From the NCBI GenBank assembly GCA_025960445.1, contig JAICIT010000181.1, positions 1 to 5,997 on the forward strand: 5,997 bases of DNA, given 5' to 3'. Positions 1-5,154 of the stretch are shown here, one piece after another. The stretch is from Bradyrhizobium sp. (lineage in GTDB: Bacteria; Pseudomonadota; Alphaproteobacteria; Rhizobiales; Xanthobacteraceae). Every line of letters starts with the position of its first letter. The first letter of the stretch is position 1. The position numbers were made by a program, and so were the translations under genes. The notes under the pieces were generated by a model. The model had not been told where the DNA came from, did not search any database, and saw only the letters and a list, made by a program, of their open reading frames with translations.

Positions 1-1059
1 GTGCGGACCATGGACAATCGAAGCGCCAAGCTTGACCGCTTCGATCGGATTCTGCCCGCCATGTTCGATCAGCGATCCGCCCATGAAAACGATCGGCGCG
101 AGCCGGTAGAACAATCCGAGTTCGCCCATGGTATCGGCGATGTAGACGTCAGTGGTCGCGGTCGGGAGTTCCTCGCTCGAACGCACAGCCACATGCAGCC
201 GGGAAGCGGGAATGCTCCGTGCAATGGCTTCGCCGCGCTTGGGGTGCCGCGGAACGATCACGGTCAGCAGCGAGGGAAAGAACCGCGCAAGTCTCCGATG
301 CGCCTCAAGCAAAATGTCTTCCTCGCCGGGATGGGTAGAGGCGGCGACGATGATTGGGCGGCCGCGCGTCATGGTCAGCAGCCGATCCAGTTTGGCGGGA
401 TCGGCGGGGGGCGCCGGTACATCCAGCTTCAAATTGCCGGTGGTAACCACGTTGGGGCTGCCAAGCGCGGCAAAGCGCTCGGCATCGATTTGGGACTGCG
501 CCAGGCAGATGTCGAAGCGGCCAAGCAGCGCGGAGATCGTACCGGCGAGTCTGCGCCAGCGCGGGAAAGACCGATGCGACATGCGGCCGTTAATCAGGAC
601 CATGGGGAGCCGACGTTCGGCGCTCGACAGGATCAGGTTCGGCCACAGATCGGATTCGATGAACAACGCAAGGCTTGGCTGCCAGTGATCGAGAAAGCGG
701 GCAACATAGCGCGGAGAATCGTACGGTACATATTGGTGAATGATGTCAGGCGGGAATCGTTTGGCAACGATCGCCGCCGAAGTAACCGTACCAGAGGTCA
801 ACAGAATGCGCAGATCGAGCGCGCGCAACCTTTCAATCAGAGCCGCCGCCGCCAACACTTCTCCTACACTGGCGCCGTGAATCCAAACCAGTGCTCCTTG
901 CGGCCGGATGTCCTCGCTCATGCCGCGGCGTTCGTCGACCCGTGCCGGATCCTCCTTGCCCTTTTTCAACCTGCGATTAATGAGCACCGGCGCGAACGGC
1001 ACCACGGCTGAGGACAGTGTCTGGTAAAGCCGCAGGGTCATGGGCAATGAGTTAGCCAT
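1..1059 (-). CDS. waaA: 3-deoxy-D-manno-octulosonic acid (Kdo) transferase, C-terminal end cut by window edge
   Basis: WaaA (KdtA) is a GT30-family, GT-B fold glycosyltransferase. It moves Kdo from CMP-Kdo onto the lipid A precursor at the cytoplasmic face of the inner membrane, starting the LPS inner core. The 353 visible residues show the N-terminal hydrophobic anchor region (about residues 9-31) and the family motif HGASVGE at 61-67, whose Glu67 matches the catalytic base. Further conserved motifs are ASTHPGEE at 240-247, PRHPKR at 270-275, DTMGELG at 309-315 and GGSLIEHGGQNPIE at 327-340. Family members are about 425-435 residues, so roughly 75-80 residues lie beyond position 1. I chose the ATG at 1059, which overlaps the stop of the upstream gene by 8 bases; an in-frame ATG at 1041 is the alternative. 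Neither has a strong ribosome binding site, which fits translational coupling. A long plus-strand reading frame over this gene (1-1011) is a shadow. Identity is near certain; how many Kdo residues it adds cannot be read from sequence. Confidence 0.96.
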   Translation of the reverse strand, partial: MANSLPMTLRLYQTLSSAVVPFAPVLINRRLKKGKEDPARVDERRGMSEDIRPQGALVWIHGASVGEVLAAAALIERLRALDLRILLTSGTVTSAAIVAKRFPPDIIHQYVPYDSPRYVARFLDHWQPSLALFIESDLWPNLILSSAERRLPMVLINGRMSHRSFPRWRRLAGTISALLGRFDICLAQSQIDAERFAALGSPNVVTTGNLKLDVPAPPADPAKLDRLLTMTRGRPIIVAASTHPGEEDILLEAHRRLARFFPSLLTVIVPRHPKRGEAIARSIPASRLHVAVRSSEELPTATTDVYIADTMGELGLFYRLAPIVFMGGSLIEHGGQNPIEAVKLGASIVHGPH

Positions 1060-1768
1060 GGGCGGCCTGTTCCGGACGGCCGACCTGCAAGTAAGCGCGA
1101 CGGGTCGCTTCGTTCAAAGTGGCTTCCAGCTTTACGCGCATTGATTCCATAGTCGCGGAATCCGCATCCGCCGGCACGAAAATCTCTTCAATGCCCACCA
1201 ACGCGCCGCGCCCAAATGGCAAATTGATGGTCGTGCGATCCCAATTCTTCAATCTGAGGAAACGGCTGGTCGCCATGGCAAAGGGCATGATCGGCCGTCC
1301 GGATTCGCGCGCCAGCATGATGATGCCCAGTCCCGCGACACGCGAGCGCTTCGGCACGTCGGCGGTCAGAGCGACGTTATAGCCGTCCTCCAGCGCACGT
1401 ACCATCTCCTTGAACGCGCCGACACCGCCCTTGCGATGAAACGCGCCGCCGTGATCGCCGGAGCCACGAATGGTACCGATGCCGAGGCGCTCGGCGGCAA
1501 TCGCATTGAATTCGCCGTCGCGATGCCGCGATATCAGCACTTTGGCCCGATGACTTTCCTTGGTCTTGATGAACGGCGTCATGAAATGCTGGCCGTGCCA
1601 GAACGCAAAGATCGCGGGCTGCTGCGGTTCGACACGTTCATACACGTCAGCCGGGTCGATCGTGAATTTGTTCGTGCGCCAGACCAGCCGGAGGTACTCG
1701 GCGGCGAGAAACCCGACAGCGCGCTGGACGCGGCTGCTGCGCAGCAGATTGCGAGCCAGCCTTTTCAA
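1052..1768 (-). CDS. DUF374 lysophospholipid acyltransferase-like protein, candidate lipid A acyltransferase
   Basis: This 238-residue protein belongs to the DUF374 family, related to glycerolipid acyltransferases. Visible features are an N-terminal amphipathic or hydrophobic stretch (about 12-30), the conserved FAFWHGQ block at 54-60, SRHRDGE at 80-86, a glycine-rich GSGDHGGAF at 102-110, and TADVPKR at 135-141 followed by a hydrophobic stretch. WHGQ and HRDGE are the best candidates for catalytic residues. From memory, a DUF374 member (LpxJ) in epsilonproteobacteria is a late acyltransferase of lipid A; the waaA neighbour makes a similar role plausible here, but this is inference. The start is TTG at 1768. 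It overlaps the TGA of the upstream DUF4170 gene in a TTGA arrangement, with only a weak GAAG upstream, suggesting translational coupling. No ATG gives the conserved N-terminus MKRLARNLLR. Family assignment is strong; the substrate is not established. Confidence 0.93.
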   Translation of the reverse strand: MKRLARNLLRSSRVQRAVGFLAAEYLRLVWRTNKFTIDPADVYERVEPQQPAIFAFWHGQHFMTPFIKTKESHRAKVLISRHRDGEFNAIAAERLGIGTIRGSGDHGGAFHRKGGVGAFKEMVRALEDGYNVALTADVPKRSRVAGLGIIMLARESGRPIMPFAMATSRFLRLKNWDRTTINLPFGRGALVGIEEIFVPADADSATMESMRVKLEATLNEATRRAYLQVGRPEQAAHG

Positions 1769-2010
1769 TTGGGCTTCGCGTCTTGACCTGGATCGAGCAG
1801 CCGATGGAGGTGCACGATGAAATAGCGCATGTGGGCGTTGTCCACAGTCTGTTGCGCCTTCGCCTTCCAGGCCCCGTAAGCGGTCGCGTAGTTAGGGAAA
1901 ACCCCGACGATTTCCACCTTGTCCAGATCCTTGAACTTGGTGCCACCGAGATCCGTCAGCTCGCCCCCGAGAACCAGGTGAAGCAGTTGCTGCTGGGCAC
2001 TATCCGCCAT
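1765..2010 (-). CDS. DUF4170 family small protein
   Basis: This 81-residue soluble protein of unknown function matches what I recall of DUF4170, a family of about 75-85 residues in alphaproteobacteria. Recognisable elements are HLVLGGEL at 11-18, FKDLDKVEIVGVFPNY at 26-41, an AYGAWKAKAQQTVDNAH stretch at 44-60, and RYFIVHLHRLLDP at 62-74. There is no signal peptide or membrane segment. The mix of short hydrophobic strands and one amphipathic helix suggests a small alpha/beta fold. The reading frame is open upstream to 2175, but the ATG at 2010 is the real start: it is preceded by a clear purine-rich ribosome binding site (AAGGGGGAA, ending two bases before the ATG), and the longer version would run back into the phosphatase gene. 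It lies 55 bases after the phosphatase and overlaps the DUF374 start, so it is within the operon. No function can be assigned. Confidence 0.88.
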   Translation of the reverse strand: MADSAQQQLLHLVLGGELTDLGGTKFKDLDKVEIVGVFPNYATAYGAWKAKAQQTVDNAHMRYFIVHLHRLLDPGQDAKPN

Positions 2011-2030
2011 GATTCCCCCTTCTAGCACGG
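2011..2030 (-). promoter_or_regulatory. Ribosome binding site fixing the DUF4170 start
   Basis: Read on the minus strand, this stretch carries AGAAGGGGGAATC directly before the ATG at 2008-2010. The purine-rich core lies close to the start codon. It decides between the 81-residue product and a longer open frame reaching 2175 that would overlap the phosphatase gene. The 55-base gap to the phosphatase stop shows no convincing terminator, so the genes should be co-transcribed. Confidence 0.6.
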
Positions 2031-2065
2031 TGCCGCCAAGCAAGCTTTGCAAAACGCGTCTGTGT

Positions 2066-2884
2066 TCAGGGAACCGGTCGTCTTCGAAAATGCTCGACGA
2101 TACGTGCATGACGATCGCGCCCCGCAGCCACGAGCATACCATGCGCGACTTCACGGCGATTGTAGACGAGTGCATCCCCGGACAACGCGGTCATGTTACC
2201 ATCCGCTTCCTGCACGATCAAATTGGCCGCGGCAAGATCCCAGTCACGGCTTTGTCCACCGGCAAAAGCGGCGTCCAGGCTTCCCTGCGCGACACGGCAC
2301 AGCCGAAGCGCCAGCGATCCGATTCGGGGATGCAGGATAACTTCCTGTTCGGAAAAACTGAGCCGCTCCACGAGCGGCTTCGGCCCGGCGATGCGGGAAA
2401 AATCCAGCTCCGCGCCTTGTGTCACATGCACCCGCAAACCGTTAAGCGCGGCACCCTGCCCGCGCGCGGCAAAGAAGAACTCCTCGCTCGCAGGGGCAAA
2501 CACAGCGGCGAGCACCGGTAAGCCATTCTCTACCAGTGCCACGCTTACGCACCAGTCTTCGCGACCGGCGAGATAACCACGGGTGCCGTCGATCGGATCG
2601 ACGATCCAGACGAAACGCCTGGCAAGACGCGAATCGTCATCGACGCTTTCCTCGGAAAGCCAGCCATAATCCGGTGTGGCGGAGCGGAGCCGCTTTTCAA
2701 GCAGGTCGTTAACGGCAATGTCGGCCTCGGAAACCGGAGACGAGGCGCCCTTGGTCCATTTCTTTAATTCGGTTCGAAACAGCGAGAGCGCCAGCGCGCC
2801 AGCCTTGTGCACTGTTTCCTTCAGCAGCGCCGCATCGCGGATCAGAAGTTCATCGCGTGCGATGCCGCTGCTAACGTCCGCCAA
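2066..2884 (-). CDS. CysQ-like 3'(2'),5'-bisphosphate nucleotidase, inositol monophosphatase superfamily
   Basis: This 272-residue protein is a Mg2+-dependent phosphatase of the inositol monophosphatase superfamily, of the type usually annotated CysQ. Such enzymes hydrolyse 3'-phosphoadenosine 5'-phosphate to AMP, clearing a by-product of sulfate activation and sulfotransfer. Metal-site motifs are complete: KGASSPVSEAD at 45-55, WLSEES at 75-80 with Glu78/Glu79, DPIDGT at 96-101, and WDLAAA at 215-220 with Asp216. Length is normal for the family. The start is TTG at 2884, preceded by a good ribosome binding site (GAGGGA at 2892-2897, 7-base spacing). It overlaps the end of pmbA by 14 bases. 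Superfamily membership is certain. The exact substrate (PAP, inositol phosphate or another small phosphate ester) cannot be fixed by motifs alone, so I leave the gene symbol empty. The location upstream of LPS genes, rather than cysteine genes, is notable. Confidence 0.93.
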   Translation of the reverse strand: MADVSSGIARDELLIRDAALLKETVHKAGALALSLFRTELKKWTKGASSPVSEADIAVNDLLEKRLRSATPDYGWLSEESVDDDSRLARRFVWIVDPIDGTRGYLAGREDWCVSVALVENGLPVLAAVFAPASEEFFFAARGQGAALNGLRVHVTQGAELDFSRIAGPKPLVERLSFSEQEVILHPRIGSLALRLCRVAQGSLDAAFAGGQSRDWDLAAANLIVQEADGNMTALSGDALVYNRREVAHGMLVAAGRDRHARIVEHFRRRPVP

Positions 2885-4271
2885 CCGTCAGTCCCTCTAT
2901 GCGCACCGTCGGAGCATTCACGCCGTAACGGAATTCCAGATCGTTTGCCGGCGCCAGCGTCTTGAAGATCTCAAGCAGATGGCCGGCGATGGTGACTTCG
3001 CTCACCGCAAAGGTGATCTCGCCGTTCTCGATCCAGAAGCCGGACGCACCGCGGCTGTAGTCGCCGGTCACGCCATTGACGCCGGAGCCGATCAGGTCGG
3101 TGACATAAAACCCCTGCTTGATATCGGAGATCAATTCGGCCGGGCTCGGCTCGCCCGCTTCGAGATGCAGGTTATATGGCCCGGGCGACGGCGAGGAAGA
3201 CACTCCACGATGGGCATGGCCCGTGGTGACCAGTCCGAGTTCGCGCGCCGTGGCGCAATCCAACAGCCAGGAGGTCAGCACGCCCTCGTCGATGATAGCG
3301 AGCTTTTTGACTTTCACGCCTTCGGCGTCAAACGATTGCGAGCGCAACCCCCGAACCCGCAATGGATCATCGATAACGCGGATGTTCTTGGAAAACAGCT
3401 GCTGCCCCAAACGATCCCTGAGGAAACTGGTTTTGCGCGCAATCGAGGAGCCGTTCACCGCGCCGACCAGATGGCCGACCAATGAACCGGACACGCGCGG
3501 ATCGAACACCACCGGCACCTTGCAGGTCTCGACCTTGCGCGGATTGGCGCGGGCCACCGTGCGCTCACCGGCCTTGCGGCCAACGCTTTCAGGCGACGCG
3601 AGATCGGAAGCATGCGGCGCCGTCGTGAAATCGTAATCACGCTCCATGCTGGTGCCATCACCGACGATGGCAGTCATGGAGATACCCTGGCTCGACCGCA
3701 AATACGAGCCGTGGAAGCCGGTGGAGGTCACCAGCACCATGCCCGCGATTCCCGTCGACGCCGAAGCGCCGCCCGATTTAGTGACGCCCTTGACCGCGAG
3801 CGCCGCAGCTTCGGCTTGCGCGGCGCGCCGTTCAAGCTCCGATGTCGTGGGCACTTCGGGATCAAGCAGATCGAGGTCGGGAAAATCGCGCGCCAGCAAT
3901 GATGGATCGGCAAGTCCGACGTATTTGTCGTCGGGCGCGACACGAGCCATCGCCACCGCGCGCTCGGCGAGCTTGGCGATACCGTCGCCGCTGATATCGT
4001 TCGTGGAGATCACCGCCTGGCGGTGCCCGACCAGCACGCGCAATCCGATATCGTCGCCTTCCGAACGTTCGGATTCCTCGACGCGACCGTCACGCAGTTC
4101 GATGCCTTGCGAAATACCGCGCACCGCCACCGCGTCAGCAGCATCGGCGCCAGCGCGTTTTGCCGCCTCGACGAGCCGTTGCGCGAGCGTACTCAAGGCG
4201 GATTGATCGAAAAGGTCTGAAGCAGCGGATTTCGGCGAATGCGCTGAAGTGGCGGATGGTGAAGAGATCAC
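2871..4271 (-). CDS. pmbA: TldD/PmbA family protein, PmbA (TldE) type
   Basis: This 466-residue protein is a PmbA/TldE-type member of the TldD/PmbA family. In Escherichia coli TldD and TldE form a cytoplasmic metalloprotease pair that matures microcin B17 and degrades unfolded peptides such as the CcdA antitoxin; the metal site sits in TldD. Numbered from the GTG start, an N-terminal helical region spans about 20-52, a VVFDPRVSGSL stretch lies near 254-264, and GSSIARKTSFLRDRLGQQ is at 274-291. The C-terminal GDYSRGASGFWIENGEI is at 404-419. There is no HExxxH motif, which marks it as the TldE and not the TldD partner. The start is GTG at 4271, chosen because the product then begins with the Ser/Ala-rich segment I recall in relatives. 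An ATG at 4313 (480 residues) is the alternative; both have weak ribosome binding sites. It is the first gene of the minus-strand operon. No tldD partner is visible in the window. Confidence 0.93.
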   Translation of the reverse strand: MISSPSATSAHSPKSAASDLFDQSALSTLAQRLVEAAKRAGADAADAVAVRGISQGIELRDGRVEESERSEGDDIGLRVLVGHRQAVISTNDISGDGIAKLAERAVAMARVAPDDKYVGLADPSLLARDFPDLDLLDPEVPTTSELERRAAQAEAAALAVKGVTKSGGASASTGIAGMVLVTSTGFHGSYLRSSQGISMTAIVGDGTSMERDYDFTTAPHASDLASPESVGRKAGERTVARANPRKVETCKVPVVFDPRVSGSLVGHLVGAVNGSSIARKTSFLRDRLGQQLFSKNIRVIDDPLRVRGLRSQSFDAEGVKVKKLAIIDEGVLTSWLLDCATARELGLVTTGHAHRGVSSSPSPGPYNLHLEAGEPSPAELISDIKQGFYVTDLIGSGVNGVTGDYSRGASGFWIENGEITFAVSEVTIAGHLLEIFKTLAPANDLEFRYGVNAPTVRIEGLTVGGR

Positions 4272-4354
4272 GAACAGAATCCGGCGATGAATGAAGATTG
4301 ACGGGAGCACCATGCAAATCGGTGAGTCCCTGAAATGTGCCCGATTCACAATGA

Positions 4355-4380
4355 TTTCAAGCAATATTACGCACTTGAAA
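4355..4380. promoter_or_regulatory. Inverted repeat TTTCAAG-N12-CTTGAAA, possible operator
   Basis: Perfect 7-base arms at 4355-4361 and 4374-4380 flank a 12-base AT-rich spacer. The symmetry and spacing resemble a binding site for a dimeric regulator. It lies at the predicted start of transcription of the pmbA operon, a position typical for repression. The minus-strand spacer also contains TAATAT, which could act as a -10 box without a clear -35. The regulator is unknown. Confidence 0.35.
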
Positions 4381-4386
4381 CGAAAG

Positions 4387-4416
4387 ATTTTCGGTCCCAC
4401 CGCAATCTTCCGTCAA
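4387..4416 (-). promoter_or_regulatory. Candidate sigma70-type promoter for the pmbA-waaA operon
   Basis: On the minus strand TTGACG (4411-4416) is followed by an 18-base spacer and GAAAAT (4387-4392), a 5/6 and 4/6 match to the housekeeping consensus. This would start transcription near 4380, giving a leader of about 110 bases to the GTG at 4271. The -35 box lies inside the left copy of a 12-base direct repeat; the right copy supplies a perfect TTGACA at 4435-4440, but with no good -10 box at the right distance. This is a sequence match only. Confidence 0.35.
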
Positions 4417-4447
4417 TCATGTGAGCCAATCCCTTGTCAATCATGTG
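4412..4447. repeat. Tandem 12-base direct repeat GTCAATCATGTG, 24-base period
   Basis: Identical copies of GTCAATCATGTG sit at 4412-4423 and 4436-4447, separated by 12 bases. The period is close to two helical turns, so both copies face the same side of the DNA. On the minus strand each copy reads CACATGATTGAC and contains a TTGAC -35-like element. The pair lies between the two divergent candidate promoters, which fits a shared regulator site, though function is inferred only from position. Confidence 0.5.
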
Positions 4448-4463
4448 GATGAAAGCAGTTCGA

Positions 4464-4492
4464 GTGACACCCAGTTAACCGAGCTTTTTAAG
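4464..4492 (+). promoter_or_regulatory. Candidate sigma70-type promoter for the DUF6101 gene
   Basis: GTGACA (4464-4469), a 17-base spacer and TTTAAG (4487-4492) match the housekeeping consensus at 5/6 and 4/6. Transcription would start near 4499, leaving an untranslated leader of about 65 bases before the GTG at 4564. The -10 box lies within an imperfect hairpin (AACCG at 4477-4481 with CGGTT at 4493-4497, and CTT with AAG inside), which may simply be an overlapping operator. It is supported by sequence match and position only. Confidence 0.35.
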
Positions 4493-4550
4493 CGGTTTCG
4501 CAATGGCCTCTGACAAACTCGCCTCATCGACCGGGGAGCATAATTCCGGC

Positions 4551-4556
4551 GGGGAG
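4551..4556 (+). promoter_or_regulatory. Ribosome binding site of the DUF6101 gene
   Basis: GGGGAG lies 7 bases before the GTG at 4564, an optimal spacing. It supports the GTG as the true start and the plus strand as the coding strand here. The preceding CCGGCGG (4546-4552) can pair with CCGCCGG (4598-4604) early in the coding region, which would partly cover this site. Confidence 0.6.
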
Positions 4557-4563
4557 ACAAGCC

Positions 4564-5085
4564 GTGAGGCGTCAAACAAAAACGGGCGGGATCAATTCCG
4601 CCGGGTCGAGCCGCGCGTTGCGGCTCGACCCTCTTTCCTTACCGGTCAGCTTCGATGCGCATGACATACGCGCGGACGGCGGCCTGCGGAGTGTTGAACT
4701 TCACCGCGAACGCGTTGTGCTGCGTCGTGCCGTCCACGGCATGCGAATGGCGGTCAACGTCCGTGTGCGCGATTTTCGTGGCGTTGCGCTGCGCGCTGTT
4801 GACGACGCACAGATGCTGGTACTGGCGCATCGCGATCCCTCCTTGACCATTCCGCTCTGCGTCAGTTCCGACCCTGACGAGATCGCGACCGCCTGGCAAA
4901 TGTGGAGCGACATCTTCGCGCTTCCACAATTGCATGAAGATGTGCGCGAACCGGCTCCGAGGCGGCGGCGTCACAATGCGATCCGCGCGAGGCGTCCGAG
5001 ATTCCTGGTGCGAAGGCGGTGCGGTGACCTGCTCAACCCCGCCAACATTCATCAGGGCGAACGCGAGATCATCGCGCGAAACTAG
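4564..5085 (+). CDS. DUF6101-like small basic protein of unknown function
   Basis: This 173-residue protein resembles what I recall as DUF6101, found in Bradyrhizobium relatives; its function is unknown. It has no signal peptide or membrane segment. An N-terminal flexible part (1-16) is followed by SRALRLDPLSLPV at 16-28 and a probable beta-rich core at 43-100, containing IELHRERVV-like ELHRERVVLRR at 45-55 and HRDPSLTIPL at 89-98. A helix near 104-123 holds AWQMWSDIFALPQL, then a strongly basic tail PRRRRHNAIRARRP is at 132-145, and the protein ends in GEREIIARN at 165-173. The basic tail could contact nucleic acid or acidic membrane lipid, but that is a guess. The GTG start has a strong ribosome binding site, and a terminator follows the stop by about 15 bases, so it is a single-gene unit. 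It is divergent from pmbA and convergent with ubiA. An opposite-strand frame inside it is treated as a shadow. Confidence 0.85.
   Translation: MRRQTKTGGINSAGSSRALRLDPLSLPVSFDAHDIRADGGLRSVELHRERVVLRRAVHGMRMAVNVRVRDFRGVALRAVDDAQMLVLAHRDPSLTIPLCVSSDPDEIATAWQMWSDIFALPQLHEDVREPAPRRRRHNAIRARRPRFLVRRRCGDLLNPANIHQGEREIIARN
4603..4631. repeat. Perfect 12-base inverted repeat with 5-base loop inside the DUF6101 gene
   Basis: GGGTCGAGCCGC (4603-4614) and GCGGCTCGACCC (4620-4631) are perfect complements around a GCGTT loop. The stem spans codons 14-23 of the DUF6101 gene. It would form a very stable hairpin in the mRNA. The following pyrimidine stretch TCTTTCCTT is not a proper T-run, so I do not call it a terminator. 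Confidence 0.6.
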
Positions 5086-5100
5086 CGAATGATTTTGCCT

Positions 5101-5135
5101 GCATCCAGTTCACCATGGATGCGCGGTTTTTATTT
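5101..5135 (+). terminator. Rho-independent terminator after the DUF6101 gene
   Basis: GCATCCA (5101-5107) and TGGATGC (5116-5122) form a 7-base stem with an 8-base loop. The flanking CC (5098-5099) can pair with GG (5125-5126) to bring the stem up to TTTTTATTT (5127-5135). The T-run is on the plus strand, so it ends the DUF6101 transcript, whose stop codon is at 5083-5085. It lies in the 69-base gap before the convergent ubiA end. There is no T-run on the other side for ubiA, so it appears one-directional. Confidence 0.75.
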
Positions 5136-5154
5136 CTCTTAGTTGCAGAAGCCT

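Noticed and set aside
1..1011. 336-residue open frame on the plus strand
   Set aside because: It lies opposite waaA, whose family motifs (HGASVGE, HGGQNPIE) are unmistakable on the minus strand. The plus-strand product is low-complexity in Arg, Gln and Gly and resembles nothing I know.
2011..2175. N-terminal extension of the DUF4170 protein to 2175
   Set aside because: The extension overlaps the phosphatase C-terminus, has no family-like sequence, and the ATG at 2010 has its own strong ribosome binding site.
2676..3485. 269-residue plus-strand frame across the pmbA / phosphatase junction
   Set aside because: It is antisense to two genes with complete family motifs, spans their junction and shows no recognisable domain.
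4272..4400. N-terminal extension of PmbA to 4400
   Set aside because: The added residues are encoded by AT-rich sequence with the inverted repeat and do not look like the family N-terminus. The GTG at 4271 or the ATG at 4313 is more plausible.
4475..4491. CtrA-like TTAA...TTAA pair
   Set aside because: The spacer is 9 bases, while the CtrA consensus needs 7. There is no other cell-cycle feature nearby.
4575..4602. Minus-strand hairpin with TTTTTGTTT, terminator-like
   Set aside because: The stem is only 5 base pairs and it lies inside the start of the DUF6101 coding region. It would serve only the rejected antisense frame.
4639..5052. 137-residue minus-strand frame, with a 63-residue version starting at 4830
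   Set aside because: It is antisense to the DUF6101 gene in the same codon register. The plus strand gives a recognisable conserved protein with its own ribosome binding site and terminator, so the minus frame is taken as a shadow despite the good AAGGAGG before its ATG.
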